56,435 nt of DNA from Paenibacillus sp. FJAT-29882. Its GTDB lineage: Bacteria > Bacillota > Bacilli > Bacillales > DSM-1321. Position numbers and translations under genes: made by a program. This document shows, piece after piece, positions 16,082 to 23,058 of this stretch. Every line of letters starts with the position of its first letter. The stretch's first letter is position 1. The notes below the pieces were generated by a model, which worked only from the letters and a program-made list of their open reading frames with translations, was not told the DNA's origin and made no database searches. The stretch lies in assembly GCF_001510645.1 (NCBI RefSeq), contig NZ_LMVB01000006.1, forward strand, positions 75,912 to 132,346, read 5' to 3'.

Positions 16082-18026
16082 TAAAGAAATATGTATGCAA
16101 ATCTTTCGAAATATGGGCTGGATCGGCATCGTTTATTTTCTAGGATTAGTTTTTGCGCTACCATTAAAGATGTTGATGATGCATACAAATGACGAATACA
16201 TATATTATCAGGAAATAAAAAATCCATTTTCTTATCTTTTTGAAATTCAGTATGGACTAATGTTAATTATTCCTGTGCTTCTAGCAATCTTTTTATTTTT
16301 GTACGTACATTTGAAAGATTCCGCTGATTTTCTACATAGTCTACCCATAAGTAGAAAAGTTTTATTTAATCACTATGTAGGAATGGGAGTTGCGTTTTTA
16401 ACGATTCCTGTTCTAGTTATTTCTTGTTCTGTTTTCATTTTCAGAAGTGTACTTGATTTAGGGATGCTTATTTCAATAGAAGAAATTCTAATTTGGACAG
16501 GAATTACATGGTTATTTCCTTTATTTATTTTCTTTTGTGCGGTTTTTGTGGGAATGATTACAGGTATGGCCATTCTCCAAGGGGTACTCACATATCTTTT
16601 ATTGTTGTTTCCAACGGGTATATTGGTGTTAGGGGCCTTTAATATTAAGGATTTTGTACATGGCTTCTCGTATGAGTATTATCTCAGCTCAAAGATAGAA
16701 ACCTATTCACCCATCCTCTATGGAGCGTCTTTTGAAAACCGCGGGATGAGTATCTTTGCTGCCCTTCTGTACAGTGGATTAATCGTCGTCCTTTATTTTG
16801 CTTCATTATGGTTGTATAAAAAGCGACACACAGAAGCAGCCTCGAGTGCAATGGCGTTTCGTGCTATTAAACCGATTTTTATCTATGGGGTGGCATTATG
16901 TGTGATGCTTTTCTGTGGAATGTATTTTGGTGAAACGCAAAATAGTAGAGGATGGCTTATTTTTGGATATATTGCGGGCTCTTTACTCGGGTATTTCGGA
17001 GCGAAAATGATTATCGAGAAAACATGGAGGGTGTTTGGAGAATATAAAAGATATCTCTACTTTGCAGGATCAGTCGGATTGATATTGGTATTGTTTCAAT
17101 TCGATTTTACTGGATTTGAAAAGAAAGTTCCAGAATTTAATGAGATTAAGCAAGTGTATATAGGTAATAGTATTTATGGATATGCAGATAGTGACGAGTT
17201 AGGTCAAACAAATTATTTAAAGAAAAGTGAAAATATTCAAAATGTCCTTGCGCTGCACAAAACGCTTATTAATGAAGAGGTGAAGACCAGGAAAGAAAAT
17301 AGGTATGACGATAATCTGTTTTTCTTTTACGAGCTGGAGAATGGCAAGAAATTAGTTCGCCAATACAATGTGCCTAAGAATCATTCTCTAACGCATCTTT
17401 TAAAACCAATCTATGAGTCTAAAGAATATAAAGAATTGATTTATCCAATATTGAGCTTAGATGCGACAAAGGTTGATAAAATTGCCATTTCTTCAAATGC
17501 ACCGGTAAATAAAGGGGCCTCCATAACGGAGCAAAAACAAATTCTTGATAGTATAGCCGCATTAAGAGAGGATCTGCGAGCTGAAACATATGAAGAAATG
17601 ATGGATGAATCAAGAGGTTATTCAGGTATAGAACTATTACTTAATAATGATAAACGTCTTTATATAGAATGGATGCCTGACTATGAAAATTTTGAAAGAT
17701 GGCTCAAACAAAATAATATGATAGAAAAATCAAGAGTTACAGCGGATGATCTTTATCAGGTTTGGATAGCTCCGCGTAAAGACATTGATCAGAATTTGTT
17801 CCATTCTTATAGCAACGAAGAACTAATAAAAGAGTTTAAATCAAAAAATTCAGTGTTAAAAGTCAAAGATAAGCAAGAAATAGAAATGGTTTTGGAAAAC
17901 AGTAAATGGCCTAGTGACGGAGAATATGTCATATTGTTTGTTTATGAAAATGGTAATTCTGTTGAGCTTATGGATTTTATCCATAATAAAATGCCTGACT
18001 TTGTTATGGACCATTTTGAAAAATAA
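16056..18026 (+). CDS. ABC transporter permease with large C-terminal domain
   Basis: 656 aa, overlapping the ATPase gene by 26 nt. The first ~350 residues hold about nine hydrophobic segments (e.g. 18-38, 72-92, 112-135, 150-200, 234-256, 274-350) with the HSLPISRKVLFNHY stretch typical of YtrC/YtrD-like ABC-2 permeases. The remaining ~300 residues are soluble and probably extracytoplasmic, resembling the DUF6449-type tail of Bacillus permeases. The substrate cannot be inferred. It is cotranscribed with the ATPase and the ECF sigma gene. Confidence 0.8.
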   Translation: MPSKTSWFNKEICMQIFRNMGWIGIVYFLGLVFALPLKMLMMHTNDEYIYYQEIKNPFSYLFEIQYGLMLIIPVLLAIFLFLYVHLKDSADFLHSLPISRKVLFNHYVGMGVAFLTIPVLVISCSVFIFRSVLDLGMLISIEEILIWTGITWLFPLFIFFCAVFVGMITGMAILQGVLTYLLLLFPTGILVLGAFNIKDFVHGFSYEYYLSSKIETYSPILYGASFENRGMSIFAALLYSGLIVVLYFASLWLYKKRHTEAASSAMAFRAIKPIFIYGVALCVMLFCGMYFGETQNSRGWLIFGYIAGSLLGYFGAKMIIEKTWRVFGEYKRYLYFAGSVGLILVLFQFDFTGFEKKVPEFNEIKQVYIGNSIYGYADSDELGQTNYLKKSENIQNVLALHKTLINEEVKTRKENRYDDNLFFFYELENGKKLVRQYNVPKNHSLTHLLKPIYESKEYKELIYPILSLDATKVDKIAISSNAPVNKGASITEQKQILDSIAALREDLRAETYEEMMDESRGYSGIELLLNNDKRLYIEWMPDYENFERWLKQNNMIEKSRVTADDLYQVWIAPRKDIDQNLFHSYSNEELIKEFKSKNSVLKVKDKQEIEMVLENSKWPSDGEYVILFVYENGNSVELMDFIHNKMPDFVMDHFEK

Positions 18027-18038
18027 CGCAAAGATTGG

Positions 18039-18569
18039 ATGAGGAAGATGACAAATTGTGAGCTTCTAGATGGAAATTTTGCTGAAATGTATCAGCGATA
18101 TTCTAAAAAGCTCAATAGAATGATCTTTAATATGACGAAAGATGCTTATCTTGCAGAAGACGTTGTTCAAGAAACGTTTATTAAAGCTTTTAGTAAAATG
18201 GAAACAATCAAAGATTCCGAAAAAATAGGTGCATGGCTGACCGTCGTTGCTAAAAGAACGGCTATTGATTATTTGAGGAAAGAAAATCGATATCTGATTT
18301 CACCGCTTGAGGATGGTCAGCTTTTCGTTGAATCGATTAATAGTTCTGTAGAACAAGCAGCCGAATTAATGGAGATAATGGAAGCTGTCCGATTGCAAAT
18401 AAGCGGGTGGGATTCAGATAAAAGAAAAGTGTTTCTATTAAAATCCTTTCATGGCTTAAAAGAAGAAGAAATATCCCAACAAATGAATATAAAAACGGGC
18501 ACGATTAAAACATGGATTTTTCGTTCTAGGAAAAGTTTGAAGGAACAACTAAGGGTGGATTTGTATTAA
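18039..18569 (+). CDS. ECF-type RNA polymerase sigma factor
   Basis: 176 aa. Region 2: MYQRYSKKLNRMIFNMTKDAYLAEDVVQETFIKAFSKM and the AWLTVVAKRTAIDYLRKE block (about residues 14-80). Region 4: SFHGLKEEEISQQMNIKTGTIKTWIFRSRKSLK (about 138-170), a SigW/SigV-type helix-turn-helix. It is 12 nt downstream of the permease on the same strand. No anti-sigma gene follows, which is unusual; the transporter might serve as the sensor. The start may be codon 1 or codon 4. Confidence 0.88.
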   Translation: MRKMTNCELLDGNFAEMYQRYSKKLNRMIFNMTKDAYLAEDVVQETFIKAFSKMETIKDSEKIGAWLTVVAKRTAIDYLRKENRYLISPLEDGQLFVESINSSVEQAAELMEIMEAVRLQISGWDSDKRKVFLLKSFHGLKEEEISQQMNIKTGTIKTWIFRSRKSLKEQLRVDLY

Positions 18570-18817
18570 ATGCAAATTATAAACTTGCAGTAAGCTTAAA
18601 ATGACCATTTTGAATGATCGTAGAAATGCTGCTAAATGGTATGTCCATTTGGGGAATTGCTTCATCCATTTAATTTAAAAGATAAATTAATAGAAGAAAT
18701 TATAAAAAAATGAATCAGAGCACCCCTCTTTTAATGAAGTGGGTTTTTCTGATAAAGTTCATTTAGAGTAAAAAGGATAATCCATTTAGTTTATATCATT
18801 AAAGTATACTTTTTATC
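18570..18817. other. Intergenic region after the ECF sigma gene
   Basis: No gene seen. CACCC/GTGGG with a following TTTTT (about 18720-18746) may terminate the sigma operon. The HxlR-type element of the nitrilase operon begins at 18818. Confidence 0.4.
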
Positions 18818-18869
18818 ACTATATAACATTAAAGTGTGTACTTGTTAAAAATCATGATGTGTCTAATAA
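18818..18869 (+). promoter_or_regulatory. HxlR-type activator element and promoter, nitrilase operon (copy 1)
   Basis: The 26-nt element 18818-18843 begins ACTATATAA and ends AAAGTGTGTACTT; it matches the zwf and gnd elements at 22 of 26 positions. The -35 (TTGTTA, 18842-18847) overlaps its last two nt, and a TAATAA-type -10 follows 16-17 nt on. An element abutting a weak -35 is the layout of a class II activator. Confidence 0.7.
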
Positions 18870-18943
18870 TAACAATAGCAACCATCAATGTAGCATCATA
18901 GGTAGAGAGACCCTCTATAGTGATGATAAGTTAGGAGGAAATT

Positions 18944-19798
18944 ATGGAACTAAGAGTTGCAGCAGTGCAATACCATCTACATACAATAAGCTCGTTTGAA
19001 GAGTTCGCCAAACAAGTAGAACATTATATGAAAACAGCTGAAGAATTTGATACAGACTTTATCTTATTCCCAGAATTCTTCACTACACAACTACTGTCCA
19101 TTGGCGATAAACAAGGACAAGCTTTGACGATTCAAGATCTTCCAGACTTTACAGAACAATATCTATCTTTATTTAAAAAGTTAGCGAAGCAAACAAATAT
19201 GCATATTATTGGGGGAACTCATGTCGTCCGTAAAGGCGATAAATTATATAACGTTGCTCATCTATTCTATCCAGATGGAAGAGTGGCAGAACAGGCAAAG
19301 CTCCATCTTACTCCAACGGAAATCAAAGAATGGAATATGGCTCCAGGTGAAAAATTAGAAGTTTTTGAGACGGATAAAGGTACCATTGCCATGTTGACTT
19401 GCTATGACATTGAGTTTCCAGAAATCGTTCGAATGGCGAAGGCTAAAGGTGCCGATATCATTTTCAGTCCTTCTTGTACCGATGACCGTCACGGCTTCCA
19501 TCGTGTTCGTTACACCAGCCATGCAAGGACAATCGAAAATCAAGTCTATGTCGTAACGACAGGCACTGTAGGGGCGCTGCCTACGGTTGACTTTATGCGA
19601 GCGAATTTTGGCCAAGCAGCAGTGATCACGCCAAATGATATTCCTTTTCCACCACGTGGTATTCTAGTAGAAGGGGAAATCAATCAAGATATGATCGTAA
19701 CAGCGGATTTGAATTTGGAATTGTTATACCGTGTTCGTGAAAGTGGTTCCGTTACTACATGGCGTGATCGCCGAACCGATTTATATCCAGATTGGTGA
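18944..19798 (+). CDS. Carbon-nitrogen hydrolase (nitrilase superfamily), YhcX C-terminal-like
   Basis: 284 aa, ATG behind TTAGGAGG. The catalytic triad is visible: Glu in LFPEFFT (about residue 45), Lys in AKLHLTPTE (about 121) and the nucleophile Cys in MLTCYDIEFPE (about 154). The family hydrolyses amides or nitriles. B. subtilis YhcX is a GNAT-nitrilase fusion; here the nitrilase is separate and a matching GNAT follows 40 nt downstream. The promoter carries the same element as zwf, gnd and hxlA, so it is probably part of the formaldehyde response. The natural substrate is unknown. Confidence 0.88.
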   Translation: MELRVAAVQYHLHTISSFEEFAKQVEHYMKTAEEFDTDFILFPEFFTTQLLSIGDKQGQALTIQDLPDFTEQYLSLFKKLAKQTNMHIIGGTHVVRKGDKLYNVAHLFYPDGRVAEQAKLHLTPTEIKEWNMAPGEKLEVFETDKGTIAMLTCYDIEFPEIVRMAKAKGADIIFSPSCTDDRHGFHRVRYTSHARTIENQVYVVTTGTVGALPTVDFMRANFGQAAVITPNDIPFPPRGILVEGEINQDMIVTADLNLELLYRVRESGSVTTWRDRRTDLYPDW

Positions 19799-19838
19799 GC
19801 TAAAAAGAGCCACTGCACAAATAGTAGGGGTGAATCAT

Positions 19839-20528
19839 GTGTATCGAAAAGAGTTTTTCGTCTTCAATCAGAATCGTCCGATCCCAGCTGTGATCCGAAA
19901 TTATCAAGAAAAGGACTTTTCAGATTTAATCGCTGTTCAACAAGCGTGTTTTCCGCCACCATTTCCATCTGAATTATGGTGGAATAGGGAACAATTACAA
20001 AATCATGTTACATTATTCCCTGAAGGGGCTCTTTGTATGGAGATTGATGGTCAAGTGGTGGGTTCAATGACCAGCTTGTTGGTTGATTTTGATTCCAAGC
20101 ATCCAGAACATACATGGGAAGCGATTACGGATAATGGGTATATTCGGAACCATAATCCAAAAGGAAATACGCTCTATGTCGTAGATATTAGTGTGAGTCC
20201 CTCTTATCGAAAACTAGGATTAGGAAAATGGCTGATGTTATCGATGTATGAAGTCGTCGTTTATAAAGGACTAGAGCGATTACTAGGTGGAGGAAGAATG
20301 CCTGGTTATCATAAAAAAGTGCATGAAATGACGCCCGATCAATACTTAGAATCTGTCGTAAAAGGGGAACTAAAAGATCCTGTTATCACGTTTCTTCTCC
20401 AATGTGGCCGAACCCCTGTTCAAGTTGTGGCGAATTATTTGAAAGATGAAGAATCATGTGATTTTGGGGCATTAATGGAGTGGAAAAACCCCTTTTTCTT
20501 ACCAATATCGGAACAAGGAGAGAGCTGA
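19839..20528 (+). CDS. GNAT-family N-acetyltransferase (YhcX N-terminal-like)
   Basis: 229 aa from GTG 19839, which follows AGGGG; an open frame continues back to 19731 but lies inside the nitrilase gene. The acetyl-CoA site reads VVDISVSPSYRKLGLGKWL (about residues 112-130), with the R/Q-x-x-G-x-G/A loop as RKLGLG. The LLGGGRMPGYHK and DPVITFLL segments are characteristic of the GNAT half of YhcX-like proteins. It is the middle gene of a three-gene operon; partner enzymes probably act on the same small amine or amide. Confidence 0.82.
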   Translation: MYRKEFFVFNQNRPIPAVIRNYQEKDFSDLIAVQQACFPPPFPSELWWNREQLQNHVTLFPEGALCMEIDGQVVGSMTSLLVDFDSKHPEHTWEAITDNGYIRNHNPKGNTLYVVDISVSPSYRKLGLGKWLMLSMYEVVVYKGLERLLGGGRMPGYHKKVHEMTPDQYLESVVKGELKDPVITFLLQCGRTPVQVVANYLKDEESCDFGALMEWKNPFFLPISEQGES

Positions 20529-20531
20529 AAA

Positions 20532-21203
20532 ATGGAATATTACAGAATTACAAGTATACAAGATCCTTACTTCAAACAATTGCATCAATTAATGCAAAAT
20601 GTATTTCCTGCAGATGAAGTGTTAGAATACGATTTGTGGAAAGAGCCTTTGGAAGACCCAGACATTCGTGTGTTTGTTGCTGTTGATGACAACAAAGTCG
20701 TAGGCGCGACAGAGTATCGCTATTATAAAGAATTTAATGTGGCGATGACAGATTTTACAATCATCGGTCAAGATGGGCAAGGGATTGGTCCATTTTTAGC
20801 GAATAGAAGATTAGATGATTTGAACGCTTTAGCGGCGGCTAATGACAAAGAGTTATTTGGGATGTTTGCTGAAATCTACGATCCTTACCAAGTAGAGCAT
20901 TATGAATTTGGCATGATTAAGTCGATGAATCCATATGTCCGCCGTGAAGTCTTATCTCATCTTGGGTATAAGCGTCTAGACTTTCCTTATGTTCATCCAT
21001 CTTGGAGCAATGATGGGGAAGCTGTAACAGGACTCGATCTTTGTTTTCTGCCAATGAATAAAAGTACTAATGAACTTCAAACAGATCTTATCGTAACGTT
21101 TTTGAAACAATATTATTCTATTTTACCAAATAAACCAAAATCATGGCACACTATGGTTGATAGCTTAGAAACGAAGGAAATGGTCAAACTATTATCTTTT
21201 TAA
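20532..21203 (+). CDS. GNAT-like acetyltransferase-fold protein
   Basis: 223 aa, starting 3 nt after the previous stop behind AAGGAGAG. N-terminal features fit a GNAT fold (YFKQLHQLMQNVFPADEVLEYDLW, then FVAVDDNKVVGATEYRYY), and IIGQDGQGIGPFL (about residues 77-89) may be the acyl-CoA loop. The C-terminal part (LGYKRLDFPYVHPSW) resembles the distal half of YhcX-associated acetyltransferases. Tight spacing shows it is in the nitrilase operon. Two acetyltransferases with one amidase suggest an acylation/deacylation route. Confidence 0.7.
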   Translation: MEYYRITSIQDPYFKQLHQLMQNVFPADEVLEYDLWKEPLEDPDIRVFVAVDDNKVVGATEYRYYKEFNVAMTDFTIIGQDGQGIGPFLANRRLDDLNALAAANDKELFGMFAEIYDPYQVEHYEFGMIKSMNPYVRREVLSHLGYKRLDFPYVHPSWSNDGEAVTGLDLCFLPMNKSTNELQTDLIVTFLKQYYSILPNKPKSWHTMVDSLETKEMVKLLSF

Positions 21204-21249
21204 GAAATCGTAACTATTATAGTTTTTAGATAGCAAAATGGAATAGTAG

Positions 21250-21280
21250 ATACCCCTGCCTCTTTAGAAGCAGGGGTATT
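21250..21280 (+). terminator. Terminator of the nitrilase operon
   Basis: ATACCCCTGC and GCAGGGGTAT form a 10-bp perfect stem. A second perfect palindrome, ACCGCAGTAC-AA-GTACTGCGGT, follows at 21299-21320, possibly for the convergent minus-strand unit. Confidence 0.65.
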
Positions 21281-21403
21281 AATATGACTATATGTATAAC
21301 CGCAGTACAAGTACTGCGGTAAGGTGATACTTATGTTCATCCATCCTAATTAACTCCATGCATGAAAATGGAATGAGATAGCATTCTTCGATGTTTTTTG
21401 TCA

Positions 21404-21577
21404 TTATTTACACAAAAAAATGCTCTTCCTTTTAATTTGTTCGACTAACTCCTCAAGCTCATAATCATCCAAATCAAAGATTTTTTCACTTAATTCTGGC
21501 CAGACATGAAGCACATCATTTTCATAACTTGCTCGATCTATTTCGCTCAAAAAATATTGTCGGAACAGTCTGGCCAT
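21404..21577 (-). CDS. Small acidic protein, 57 aa, downstream of gnd
   Basis: ATG at 21577 (MARLFRQYFLSEIDRASYEND), 8 nt after AAAGG. Helical, with an acidic middle (FDLDDYELEELVEQI) and a basic end. It follows gnd by 66 nt on the same strand with no terminator between them, so it is probably cotranscribed under the HxlR-type promoter. I do not recognise it. Confidence 0.55.
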   Translation of the reverse strand: MARLFRQYFLSEIDRASYENDVLHVWPELSEKIFDLDDYELEELVEQIKRKSIFLCK

Positions 21578-21643
21578 GTTTGTCACCTTTCTTTAAAGGA
21601 ACATTCCAGATTCCTTTCATCAAATCATTTTTCGTTTATTCCT

Positions 21644-22555
21644 TTAAACATTTGTGGTTTGTTTCCCTTTTTCTACAGCGTGCCCGCCAAATTCATTTCG
21701 TAGTGCGGCTACTACTTTTCCTGTAAATGTATCATTATCTAATGAGCGATACCGCATCAATAGTGACATAGCGATTACAGGTGTAGCGGTTTGTAAATCG
21801 AGAGCCGTTTCGACGGTCCATTTCCCTTCACCAGAAGAATGCATAGTCCCTTTGATTTCTTCGAGTCTGGAATCTTTAGAAAATGCATGTTCGGTTAACT
21901 CCATAAGCCATGAACGAATAACCGATCCGTTATTCCATACTTTTGCTACTTTTTCAAAATCATAATCAAACTCGCTTTTTTCTAATACCTCGAAACCTTC
22001 GCCGATGGCAGCCATCATTCCATACTCAATCCCATTGTGGATCATTTTTAAAAAGTGACCACTGCCAGCTTCTCCTGCGTATAAATAGCCATTTTCTACA
22101 GCTGTATCCCGAAAGATAGGTTCCACTATATTCCAGGCGCTCAAATCTCCGCCAACCATGTAACAAGCTCCATTACGGGCACCTTCCATCCCACCAGAGG
22201 TTCCAACATCTAAAAATCTGACCCCGAATTTCTTTAAATTATTGTAGCGACGAATGGAATCTTTATAGTGGGAATTACCAGCTTCAATGACAATATCACC
22301 GTCATATAAAAATGGGGTTATTTCGCTAAGCACGGAATCAACAACCGAATGGGGAACCATGATCCAAAGAATTCTTGGTGATTCTAATGATTTAACGAGT
22401 TCGATAATGCTAGATACTCCTATAGCTCCGGACTTTTCCATTTCGCTAACTGAGTTTGCATTTAAATCGAAGGCTACTACTTCGTGATTGTGGTCCAATA
22501 GATTTTGACCGATATTTAATCCCATTTTCCCTAAACCAATTAAGCCGACTTTCAT
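21644..22555 (-). CDS. gnd: 6-phosphogluconate dehydrogenase (decarboxylating), short NAD-type
   Basis: Converts 6-phosphogluconate to ribulose-5-phosphate and CO2. 303 aa from the ATG at 22555 behind GGGAGGG. Rossmann loop GLIGLGKMG (residues 4-12), the family motif FLDVGTSGGMEGARNG (about 116-131), and the catalytic Lys/His region GSGHFLKMIHNGIEYG (about 167-182). About 300 residues is the short form (YqeC/GntZ type, typically NAD-linked), not the ~470-residue NADP enzyme. Its promoter element is identical over 26 nt to that of zwf. With HxlA and Zwf it oxidises formaldehyde carbon to CO2 and regenerates the acceptor pentose phosphate. Confidence 0.92.
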   Translation of the reverse strand: MKVGLIGLGKMGLNIGQNLLDHNHEVVAFDLNANSVSEMEKSGAIGVSSIIELVKSLESPRILWIMVPHSVVDSVLSEITPFLYDGDIVIEAGNSHYKDSIRRYNNLKKFGVRFLDVGTSGGMEGARNGACYMVGGDLSAWNIVEPIFRDTAVENGYLYAGEAGSGHFLKMIHNGIEYGMMAAIGEGFEVLEKSEFDYDFEKVAKVWNNGSVIRSWLMELTEHAFSKDSRLEEIKGTMHSSGEGKWTVETALDLQTATPVIAMSLLMRYRSLDNDTFTGKVVAALRNEFGGHAVEKGKQTTNV

Positions 22556-22758
22556 GTTAATTCCCTCCCGAACGCCCATTATATTTGAGAAAATAATCTG
22601 CTTACTATCTCTAAGCTATCACATGATTTTATAGCGCTCTAAACTCTCGCATAGAACGGTCACATCACTAATGAGATCTCCTTCTGTTATTTAGGTGATA
22701 TAGTTGTATGGATCTTTTCGTCTAGAGATTTTTATTTATTTAGAATTGTCTTACCAGT

Positions 22759-22811
22759 AGTATAATGGTGATAAGTCTAAATTGTAAGTACGCACTTTTT
22801 TATTATATAGT
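22759..22811 (-). promoter_or_regulatory. HxlR-type activator element and promoter, gnd (copy 2)
   Basis: Minus strand: the element (22786-22811) runs from ACTATATAATAA to AAGTGCGTACTT. It is followed by -35 TTACAA (22782-22787), 17-nt spacer and -10 TATACT (22759-22764). The -35 overlaps the element by two nt, exactly as at zwf. Confidence 0.8.
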
Positions 22812-23058
22812 ATAGAAAAATATACTCGGGTTCAGATTATTCAGATTCACAAAGTGTAGGATATACAATTTGTTTTAAGATCATTGATTAGAGAGTCTTA
22901 GTAATTTTGAATTAGTTGATATAGCTAAATTAATAGTTTGAATATTATTATAATTGACTTTATTATATTAATTACTAGGTGATAAGAAAATAATCTTCTA
23001 TTCATTAGCAAATGGTATTTTAGAGAAATGTAAAATAATCGATAGGAACGAGGATTAT
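22812..23058. other. Intergenic between gnd and the first hybrid kinase
   Basis: AT-rich. TTGAAT-N17-TATTAT around 22937-22965 could be the kinase promoter; nothing else is recognised. Confidence 0.35.
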
